Origin: Chloromonas sp. AAM2
Lineage: Eukaryota > Chlorophyta > Chlorophyceae > Chlamydomonadales > Chlamydomonadaceae
NCBI GenBank assembly: GCA_004335635.1
Contig: QAXH01006449.1
Coordinates: 10,226-21,104, forward strand
Direction of reading: 5' to 3'
DNA: 10,879 nt
Part shown: one piece after another, positions 1 to 7,617 of the stretch
How positions within the stretch are numbered: position 1 is the stretch's first letter
Layout: every line of letters begins with the position of its first letter
Notes under the pieces: generated by a model
What the model was told of the DNA's origin: nothing
The model's input: the letters and a program-made list of their open reading frames with translations, nothing else
Databases searched by the model: none
Position numbers and translations under genes: made by a program

Positions 1-83
1 TGACTGGATGCTCACTGGGTTGTTGCATGACTGGATGCTCACCGGGTTGTTGCATGACTGGATGCTCACCGGGTTGTTGCATG
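1..83. repeat. 27-bp tandem repeat, three copies, truncated by the window edge
   Basis: Three consecutive 27-bp units (1-27, 28-54, 55-81) begin with tgactggatg and end with gttgttgca. They differ by a single t/c change in the first copy. The array probably extends to the left of the window. Because 27 is a multiple of three, every frame without a stop stays open; one forward frame reads MLTGLLHDW repeatedly, which is an expected by-product rather than evidence of a gene. Confidence 0.93.
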
Positions 84-1312
84 TGCACAAATATGTGGAA
101 AACAAGAGAGGTGTACTCAGCAGAGGTTTACTGTCTTGTGCGGAGCAATACGACCCCACACAAAGATCGGATACCTCTGCCCCTGGGTCACTAGGTGAAA
201 ACACCGGTGCTATTCAGAACCATGTGCGTCAGAGTCTCTTTCAACAGTGTTTTCTCAACCACTCGGCCACAGCCGCATTGATTGAACACGGAAATTGATT
301 CAACACATGTTCAGAGAGTGTTGCAGAATGACTCTTACTCAGGAGACGAGAGGCAGAGAATGATTATTACAGACTTGTCGACTTGTGCTGAAGGATACTC
401 AAGTCGTGATCTCTTACAGATGGCTTGTCACACTAGTCACTGAACCGACTTAACTGACAAGAAAGCATCGCTGACGACAAAAACTGATAACGTTGTATTG
501 CCCCCTGTCAGAGCACGGCTATATGTACGACAGTAAGTATGTACAAAGGGAGAACTGTAAGTGTGTATAATAGAGTGAGTGAGTGTATGTATGTATGTGA
601 GATGCGTGTGTATGTACGAAGGGAGAAAGGAAGAAAGTGCGGGCAAGTAACCCTTGATCAGACAGCTTGCAAGAAAAGAGAACACTAGGCAAAGTCGTGT
701 AAACGAGCAGAGTGAGGCAAGCGTCGGTGTGTTCATCACAAGCGCCGAGCCCACTGAGAAACAGTCAATCACAGAGCCACCCCTGCAGACCTGTCATGCA
801 TGCACGCACAGGCTACTCCGAGGCAGGCCTCTGCATGCTGGCCACAAACAGGCCCACGCATGCAGATGCAAACCCATGCATGCCACCCTGTATCTTCGCA
901 TTGGCCAGCATTGTCACGGGCCCGGTTTGCCTTATTGCCACGGGCGTAGCATGGGCTACTCCACTAGTGCGTTGAATGATGGCGAGCTCGAGTGAGCGCA
1001 AGGCTGAACCCAAAGCAGATGCACGCCTGCAACCCTAAGCTGCAACTAAGAGGCTTGCGCATGGGCACCAGGGCTTTGGTCAGGTAGCACTCAGCTACAG
1101 CCAGCACGTTTCTGCCAACAGCAATCCAACAGCAAGAACCAGCACAGGCTTGCACGGCGAAGCTGCTGCCTGATGCAAGCAGAAAGCACCTGTAACGATA
1201 ATAAAAATCTGGGAACATAAACAAGAACCCTGAGGGCTGTGCCTTAAACGACAACATTCCATGATTGTGTGAAAGGGCCATTACCACCCCCCCCCCAACC
1301 CCCCAAAAAGCA
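84..1312. other. Intergenic stretch, no gene recognised
   Basis: I see no family-like protein, RNA gene or convincing exon here. It holds GTATG-rich low-complexity sequence (537-627), several TGCATGC-type words (about 795-885) and a run of ten C followed by six C (1287-1304). Open frames on both strands overlap each other and have no recognisable composition or motif. Confidence 0.5.
537..627. repeat. GTATG-rich low-complexity block with an 18-bp direct repeat
   Basis: The word gtatgtac(a/g)aagggagaa occurs at 537-554 and again at 610-627, 73 bp apart, with one mismatch. Between the copies lies gagtg/tatg microsatellite-like sequence. This explains the Tyr/Ile/His/Thr-rich open frame on the minus strand. 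Confidence 0.7.
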
Positions 1313-1474
1313 AGCACACGCATCCTTCATCCGTTTCACCCTTACAAGCCGACTGTCCGTCCGATCCAGGAAACCCAATGTTAGGTCAATGAATAGAGGC
1401 GGAACAGGATCCAGATTCGCTCACATTAATCATTCAGACAGGCCATTGAGTGAGGCAACATCACTGAAGCAGGC
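1313..1474. repeat. 3'-flank duplicated segment, copy A
   Basis: This segment matches 6727-6866 in the same orientation with substitutions and small gaps. Shared blocks include cacatcc/cgcatcc near the left end, ttacaagc, tcaatgaatagag, cattaat and ggccattgag(t)(g/a)aggcaacatcactga. It lies about 1.1-1.25 kb below the stop of gene A, as the other copy lies about 0.75-0.9 kb below the stop of gene B. It is best read as part of the old segmental duplication that produced the two lectin genes, possibly conserved 3' UTR. Confidence 0.7.
1342..1346 (-). terminator. Candidate algal poly(A) signal TGTAA for gene A
   Basis: On the minus strand this reads TGTAA, the usual polyadenylation signal of chlorophycean algae. 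It lies inside the duplicated 3'-flank segment, and the matching position in the gene B copy is also TGTAA. Its use would imply a 3' UTR of about 1.2 kb. The word is short, so the call rests only on conservation between the two copies. Confidence 0.3.
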
Positions 1475-2564
1475 AGCTGCGTGCAAATGACTGCCCCACC
1501 GCGCTTTGTCCAGGCACACATGAGCAACTGGCATGCCATTTGGTTATCCTGTTCACACCTACCAGGAAATTCGATGCCATTTGGAAATGTAGCAGCCGAA
1601 TCAAGACAGGTCATATTCAATCGACATCGCAGACGCAGAAGAGGGCCAAACCTTGAAAAACCATGTAATGATGATGATGATGATATTGCATACATACCGC
1701 AACGTGTGACCTGAACTCTGGCAGCCTAACAAATGTGCGCAACCCCGCTTGAATCGATGGTAGCTGTATGCATGTAGCTGTGACCCCAAACAGAGTGTTG
1801 TGTAATGCCAACAGTGCTGTTGTCCGGCTAGGAATACTCTAGCCACGGGGTCAGCAGGCTTTGCTAGCACACATGCTTGATGAGCATGGTTAGGCCTGGT
1901 GCTAGATGGTGCTTGAACAGTGCTTCATGGTGCTCAGTGCACCGACTAATCCTAGCACATCACATAATTCTGTATAAACTGACAAGCACCCACTGCTATG
2001 CAAACAAAGCGCTGGTTTGCCAGGCAGAGCAAATAATAGGCAAATAAAAAAAACTAGTGCTGTCTCTGTCAGTAATCGAGTTGATTTGGCAAAGACTTAA
2101 ACTTGTTTGTCTAGCATTAAATATTCGTTGCATGTTACGAACTAAAGCTGCTTTTCACTGCCGCGCAAAAAAGGGAGGATGTATGAAACGACGTTATCCA
2201 GTAACGTCATATGGTTGTATGAACAGACTGGGCCGAGTTGATGATTCCTTTTTGCTCTAAAACCCAATAATTCAGCGCATGATTTTATTTCTCTTGTTTT
2301 AGCGTGTTTGCAATGTGCAGTGGTATGTGCAAAAGTATCAAATGTGGAAGACTACCAGGGTCGTGTGCATGTATCCTTTGTTTCTCTGGCTTCTCAAGGC
2401 AATCTTGAATTTTCGATGAATTTGACCGAACCAGACTAACCCAACGTGCCATGGCGCCCGAGTGAACCGTCACCCTCTGAGGCCCAAGAGGGCAGTTTGA
2501 AACTGAAATTGAACACGCAACCATTTGGGTCTCTGACACCAACTGCCCTGCCCATGGTTCGTGT
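1475..2564 (-). other. Region below gene A, probable 3' UTR or 3' flank
   Basis: No separate gene is recognised. If the TGTAA at 1342-1346 is used, this whole stretch would be 3' UTR of gene A. It includes an ATG/CAT trinucleotide microsatellite of about five and a half units (1668-1684) and imperfect tggtgct-type repeats (about 1895-1940). The sequence just below the gene A stop has no visible similarity to that below the gene B stop. Confidence 0.35.
1668..1684. repeat. (ATG)n microsatellite
   Basis: Five perfect ATG units plus two bases. On the minus strand it reads as a run of His or Ile codons in otherwise meaningless open frames. Confidence 0.85.
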
Positions 2565-4839
2565 CTAGTGGTTGGCCTCCGTCCAAAGCACAATCGGCCC
2601 CGTGAGGGCGACTCGGTCATAGCTCCTCACAACCTTCACGTGGTCCGTTTCTACGACGAGCAAATACTCATAGTCTGTGCCAGCCGTGGTATTTGATTCC
2701 CAGAACGGTGCCCCATCCGTGTTGTATGCTACAAGGTTGCCGTCTGTCTGCATCACCAGATCACGTGGCTGGCTTGAAGTCGCGCTAGTTGCCCACAGAA
2801 CCTCCTGGTCAGAACCGTACAGCACCAAGTTGCCTGCAGGCCATCAGGCACATGTTGTTATTATGATCATCAATACTATTAATCGGCTATGTTCCCACAA
2901 CGAAAATGCTCTAAAAATCTGGGTCTGGGGTGGGTTGGCTACCAACGAAGGTTTGAGTCAAGTGGCTCAGCCAGCGAAATCCTGCTTACCATCACTTTGG
3001 AAGATGAGGAAGGACCCAGCCGTTTTGATTGATGTGCCCGGGTAAAGCTTAGACACAGCAGTAGGGCACTTGCTTGTGGGTGCGCCACTGTAGAGAGCTG
3101 CATGCAGGAATTGGTTAGAAAACGTTGCAGTATCAATTCATAGTTACTAGAATGGTGCAAGGTGTGTTATCCGTGCCTTAGAACCCGTGCAACAGGAAGT
3201 CCCTCGCAAGTGCTGAATGAGTGGGCAGGCCTGAGCTGTGACCCTCCTGGTTTGCGTCCTGTGATGACAGTGTGCACACATATACGAATACAGGCAGTGC
3301 TGACATTTAACTCTTGCCCTCTGGACAAGCAGCACTTTGCCTGCTCCCTGCTGAGGGTTGAACAGAAATGTGCCACTTTAATCTGGCAATCACGCTCGGT
3401 GCATGTGAGCCCCCTGTTGTGGTTGCTCTGTATAGCCACCCAGAATAGAAAAAAAGAATATAGCCAAAGAATATAGCCACTCATTATTATTATAATTATT
3501 ATTATTATACAGGCCTATTATTATAATTATAATTATTATACAGGCCTTGGACGTGGTGCGGGTTTGGATGGCACAGGCCCTAAGGCGGGCTCACACAGTA
3601 GATATCGATGAAGTGCCCACTACACCCACAAGAACACATCAGCACGTCCTACCTACATATACAAGAGCGGACAATAGCATGACTCCATACACACAAATTG
3701 TCCCAAAACTGGCAAACTTCTTTTCTTTGCTCATCACATCAGGGGCCCCATATGCACCGAGAACGATTGTGGACGTCAGCAAAGATTTTTATGCAAGAGA
3801 CGAGGACCATCCACCGTCCTGACCATCCCCGGGTAACAGAAGGCAACAGCAGAAAGGCGAAAACAGAAAAGAAAGCACATCACGTCAGGGTCTCTGAGGC
3901 TCTCTGATCTGAGCGTCCTACCAGTGACCTGCCAGGAAATTTGGTAAGATGCGGTTTCTGCCTTTAACACTCACCGCTTCCGCTGGCAACTGCGTCGGCC
4001 ACAATGTTCGACCACATAAGTCTTAGCTGTGCCAAAGGCGACAGGGGCGGCAGAGGGGGTGGAGGGGGCGGCGAGGCTGGTGCATGCCAAACCATGCGCG
4101 GTGGTGAGTTCTCGTACAACCCCCACCACCGCGCATTTTGCACCACCACCGTTGTGGACTTCGATCCAGTGGTGTTGGTGCACCAAAGGGGAACTGCCTG
4201 GCCTTCGTCCATCTCATGAACGCAGAGGTTGCCATCGACCAGGTCTGCATATGCTGCATTGGATTCCAAACCAGCACCGAACCTGCAATTCAATGTGTCG
4301 ATTTACTTGACTATTCGCCGGGTGAGGTGCGAACTTGGCGGGCGCTTTCACTACTACCACTACTACTACGTACGCCAGGTGAACTTGTACGCCCGGCCCA
4401 TGCAACGCAGCCCACACCTTCGCTTACCAGGTCGCCTGCCACGTGTTTACGAGGTACTGTTTACGAATGATCCCTGTTGTCTGTTTGGTGTTGAATCTGG
4501 CATCCATCCAGGCCAGCTTCAGACGTTTTGGGCGCAGCACAAGCTGGACCAAGCCATCGGCGCTGCAGATTGCGTTGTCTACGATCAGCTTGTCGGTGTT
4601 CTGCATGGTTCCTGCAGGAACACGGCAGATGGTCCTCCCGACCTTGCGTGAGTCTGACCTCATCTTGGCCGTAGTAATCGCTGTTTCAGAGCCGCCTTCG
4701 GCAGCCGCATTGAAGCAGCTGATTAGAGCAATCACCCACCATTGTATGCGCAATGCATCCACTCTGCCTCCACCGCAACGAAACTCAGGCAAAACCACGC
4801 TTGCAAAACCAAGACCGGAAGCAGGCGTGAAGATGCCAT
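2565..4839 (-). CDS. Gene A: secreted tandem B-lectin (mannose-binding) protein with proline-rich hinge, five exons
   Basis: Exons on the minus strand are 4839-4740, 4611-4428, 4282-3975, 3097-2990 and 2833-2565 (TAG stop). Every intron is GT-AG with matching phase (1, 2, 1, 1), giving about 322 aa. Residues 1-25 form a signal peptide with a hydrophobic core and likely cleavage at AVEA|EW. Residues about 37-162 form a degenerate B-lectin-like domain (DGNLCVH at 111-117, paired tryptophans 147-148). A hinge of SPPPPPPLPPLSP lies at 165-177. Residues about 199-322 form a second B-lectin domain with perfect mannose motifs QSDGNLVLY (231-239) and QTDGNLVAY (262-270); the third repeat (ETD at 295-297) is decayed. 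Known for the family: this motif binds alpha-mannose. No C-terminal membrane segment or GPI-type tail is seen, so it is probably secreted. Mature cysteines are at 30, 49, 115, 129 and 208. An in-frame ATG at 4914 would add 25 residues; 4839 was chosen because it aligns with gene B and begins a clean signal peptide. The family call is firm; the ligand is inferred. Confidence 0.85.
3482..3547. repeat. AT-rich tandem duplication inside intron 3 of gene A
   Basis: An (ATT/TAA)-rich stretch ends twice with attatacaggcct, at 3504-3516 and 3535-3547, giving a repeat distance of 31 bp. The interior is near-palindromic (taattataatta). It helps explain why intron 3 of gene A (877 nt) is much longer than its neighbours. 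Confidence 0.85.
3736..3805. repeat. Dispersed repeat copy in intron 3 of gene A
   Basis: The blocks acatcagggg..(c/g)tatgcac(c/t)gag(a/c)acg and gcaagagacgagg recur in the same order and orientation at 7936-7985 within intron 4 of gene B; copy A has about 20 extra bases between them. The host introns are not orthologous. A forward open frame (3547-3822) covers this copy, but I do not recognise its product. Confidence 0.5.
4348..4369. repeat. (CTA)n-like microsatellite in intron 2 of gene A
   Basis: Imperfect run of ctac/cactac units. It lies wholly inside the 145-nt intron 2, between exons 2 and 3 of gene A. Confidence 0.6.
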
Positions 4840-4957
4840 GGCACACCACCCACTGACGAGCCGTCTGAAGGCGATGGCGTGCAGCAGCGCAAGATCAGGA
4901 CAAAGAAAAAGCAAGTGCAGAAATGGAGAACTGAAAATCTTATCTGAGCGTGATGGA

Positions 4958-4965
4958 GCATATAC
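4958..4965 (-). promoter_or_regulatory. Weak TATA-like word upstream of gene A
   Basis: The minus strand reads GTATATGC about 120 bp before the chosen ATG of gene A. Spacing would suit a short 5' UTR, but the match is weak and there is no matching word at the same place in gene B. Confidence 0.15.
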
Positions 4966-5636
4966 TTTCGAAACAAGTCAAAAAGCGTTGGGCGAAACCA
5001 GCCGTCTGAAACTGCCATAGGGGACAGGATGCGAGCACTCGCCGTCGGGAACTGTGGAATGGATTGTTCGACCGGGTTGATTCAAAAAAATTCAGAGGCT
5101 GGTCTGTTCCACCAAGGTCAACTCTGTCAACAGAGCACCTCAGACTTCTTGACTGAGAGCTGTATGTATCCATTGCCAGCTGAAATGGACGTCATTTACG
5201 CAACTCAGGTTCGAACCAGGCTGTCACTGAGGTGACCAGACCACCTGCTGGCAAACCCATACAGCAAGCAATAGAGCATGGCATGAGCTAGCATAAGCAC
5301 TATACACACTGTTTACAGCAGCGACAGGCCTCAACAGCGAGCTTTGCAAGATGGTCGAGTTGAGTGGCATGTAGTCAGACCTGGGTCGGAACTGTAACCC
5401 CAGGTCAACCAGGGCCCCCAGCCGCAGGTACCTTGTATGGCTGCCTGGCTCTATGGCTGGCTTCTATGGCTGGCATAGCTTGGGGCGGCAGTTTGTGCAG
5501 CATTGCCTTACCCTGGTTGTTTGCAGCTCGTCTTACGCATCACCACACGTTCAGACATCCCGCTATCCATTACTACTTTCAAAATGCACATGCACCGCCG
5601 GTCAGCTCAGGTTGGTGGTGCCTATAGGCTTGGTGT

Positions 5637-5720
5637 GGTTTGGCTCAAACAAGGTGGGCTTGGTGGTTTGGCTCAAACAAGGTGGGCTTGGTGGTTTGGC
5701 TCAAACAAGGTGGGCTTGGT
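5637..5720. repeat. 28-bp perfect tandem repeat, three copies
   Basis: Units at 5637-5664, 5665-5692 and 5693-5720 are identical. Each begins ggtttggctcaaacaagg and ends with a gggcttggt block. A partial copy of the unit end precedes the array at about 5627-5634. Perfect identity implies recent expansion. Confidence 0.95.
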
Positions 5721-5909
5721 GGTGGGGCTTACTGTTCTACTTGCCATCATCCCTGATGCATAAACAGCCGTGAAGATCGTACAAAGCTCTAAACGGCTGT
5801 GAGTGTCCGATTGATGTGATATGATGTTCTGAAGTACCATGCCGTCCCGTCCTTCAGTGTTCAAGACAATTGCGCATTATGTGTGAAATGACGTATATAG
5901 GTGTTGATT

Positions 5910-6218
5910 TTATCGGAGGGGATCACGCAAGTGTGGGCCTATGAGCCACAGGTTGTCGGTGGAAGGCAGGCGGTTGGATAAGGGTCTCACATTGGCAACT
6001 CCATCACATGATGCTTCAAAGCTCACGCCCTTAGTCCGCACTGCATGCTCTGACATGCTCTGGCCAACCACCATGGGAGAGATCACCACGCGAGAGAGCA
6101 GCAGCAAACAAGACAACAAGCCTACAGATGAGGGCTGTGTTTTGGGTTCCTTCCCACGAGCCAATCGCACAAACGTAGCCGATGCGTGCATGCGTGCACA
6201 AGCTTCCAAGGGCAACAC
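5910..6218 (-). CDS. Unrecognised open frame of 102 codons, possible exon
   Basis: A minus-strand frame is open from 6218 to a stop at 5910. Its C-terminal half reads like structured protein (for example NRLPSTDNLWLIGPHLRDPL near the end), whereas the N-terminal half is less convincing. I recognise no family, no signal peptide and no clear partner exon. The plus strand is also open over 5941-6297, so chance openness is a serious alternative. It lies about 1.4 kb below the gene B stop and about 1.1 kb above the gene A start, in the same orientation as both. Confidence 0.2.
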   Translation of the reverse strand: MLPLEACARMHASATFVRLARGKEPKTQPSSVGLLSCLLLLSRVVISPMVVGQSMSEHAVRTKGVSFEASCDGVANVRPLSNRLPSTDNLWLIGPHLRDPLR

Positions 6219-6726
6219 TGGACGGTTTAGGACGATCTCAGGTTCTACAGATAGCCGAGTTTGCTCGCTAAATAGACGGCGGGGTTTTCGGGCTTAGTAC
6301 CAGCAGCCCAACGCGAACTTTGAACTTCTTTCTCAGGGTAGGTCAGGGCGGTACACATCCCGACCAGTGTCATGTGACGGTTTCCCTGATGTAAAAGTTG
6401 CCTTTGAATAGCTGATGTGGCTTGGCACAGCTTGGCCCGTAAACAAAAACCCTGCTTGCATTACGTCCACTTGGTCTGGCTTTTGACAGAGTGTCCAGTG
6501 AAATGCAAACAGTTCCGGATAGAGCGCATTGCCCGCAGTCTAGCAAGCGTAGTGTCAACGGAAATGGCGCTGGCAAGATCATGAAGCAAGATTACAAAAT
6601 CTGCGTACGGCCACAATCTAGGTCACATTCAGTGATTGGCTCATGGGAGAAACCGACTCATAGTATTGTGAGGCGGCGTTGAGACTCCTCTTCTGAACAG
6701 ACAGCAAACCCCCGGACAATGCACCA
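6219..6726. other. Intergenic stretch, nothing recognised
   Basis: No coding similarity, RNA gene or clear repeat is visible. Short open frames on both strands have no family-like features. Confidence 0.4.
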
Positions 6727-6866
6727 GACACACACATCCTCCACCCGTTGCAGCTTTACAAGCAGAGGAGGATCAATGAATAGAGAAATAGAATCTCGAA
6801 ATTCATGTTCGCTCGCATTAATAGTTCATACCGGCCATTGAGTAAGGCAACATCACTGAACCAGGC
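6727..6866. repeat. 3'-flank duplicated segment, copy B
   Basis: Same-orientation partner of 1313-1474. The best conserved block is ggccattgagtaaggcaaca and the ten or so bases after it (about 6834-6859). It is shorter than copy A because of small gaps near its left end. Confidence 0.7.
6756..6760 (-). terminator. Candidate algal poly(A) signal TGTAA for gene B
   Basis: The minus strand reads TGTAA at the position matching the candidate signal below gene A. Use of this site would give a 3' UTR of about 0.86 kb. Only its conservation across the duplicate segments distinguishes it from chance. Confidence 0.3.
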
Positions 6867-7617
6867 GACGTCCAGTATGTGCATGAAACTTTCTAGCTCC
6901 TGCAATGCATTCTGACACATGTGCAATACATGTGCATAACAGCAAGCAGTAAGTATGAGGTACCATTGGCGCTCATCAACTGTCAGGAAAGCTGACACAG
7001 TTGCACTGTAAATGATGCAACTGCCTGGATGGAAAGCGCCAACTTGACGGTAAATTGATGGATTACCCTTAATATGGGTTATACCCGTAACAGACAGAGT
7101 TCATCATCCTGATGCTGTCTCAAAAGCCAGCAGGAAAAATAAATATTGGAAATCCGTTAGTAACGACAACTTCCCCAGTCAAACGCGCCCACTGCCAGAC
7201 TAAGAATGGATTTAAAATGCTGATTGGCCGGGTGAACCAACACCAAGCTAGACCAAATGCGTGCAAGTACCACGTAAATATTACTGAAAAACGTTATATT
7301 AAGCGGTAATGATTCGTGTGTGTGTGTCTTTGTACAGCCGCCCGAAAACAAATGGATGTATTCACAGTATGTACAGAATTGTTTCGTTCCCTGCCTTCAA
7401 TCCCTACTTGGTGCGCAGTTATATGTACAATTAACTATGTATGTACGAATGCTCTGAGAACGGCATGCTGCCATGCATACATGGCTGGCTCTTGGACCCT
7501 TTGCTACATGGGGGGTTGGGCTTAACCACCCGGCCTCCGTACTTGCGCCGACCGACGTCCCCTTTCTTTCTGCTAGGCGTCGAAGTCTGTAGTCAGTTCA
7601 AAACAATCCCATAGTGC
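6867..7617 (-). other. Region below gene B, probable 3' UTR or 3' flank
   Basis: No separate gene is recognised. It is somewhat AT-rich and contains a short (GT)n run (about 7316-7327). If the TGTAA at 6756-6760 is the real signal, this is the 3' UTR of gene B. Confidence 0.35.

Larger units (their letters stand above)
4840..5909. other. Upstream region of gene A, no further gene recognised
   Basis: This should hold the promoter and 5' UTR of gene A (minus strand). No coding similarity is seen. It contains a short double copy of ctatggctggc (about 5452-5475) and a 28-bp triple repeat (5637-5720). The forward open frames at 5364-5773 run through that repeat and carry no recognisable domain. 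Confidence 0.45.

Noticed and set aside
8..298. Plus-strand frame starting with a repeated MLTGLLHDW peptide
   Set aside because: The peptide comes from a 27-bp tandem repeat that keeps frame by length alone; nothing after it resembles a protein family.
437..772. Minus-strand frame rich in Tyr, Ile, His and Thr
   Set aside because: Its composition comes from GTATG microsatellite sequence.
964..1323. Minus-strand frame of 119 codons below gene A
   Set aside because: No recognisable domain, it starts beside a poly-C/G run, and plus-strand frames overlap it; I could not support it as a gene.
4424..4849. A 141-codon minus-strand frame starting at 4849
   Set aside because: It reads exon 1 in the wrong frame and crosses intron 1 before entering the true exon 2 frame. 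The homologous acceptor at 4613-4612 and the exon 1 signal-peptide frame explain it better.
4229..4856. Plus-strand frames of 140 and 137 codons
   Set aside because: They are antisense to exons 1-3 of gene A, and the minus strand carries the conserved lectin reading.
5200..5225. tRNA T-loop-like word ggttcgaacc
   Set aside because: The flanks do not form a five-pair T stem on either strand, and no anticodon or acceptor arm is found at the right distance.
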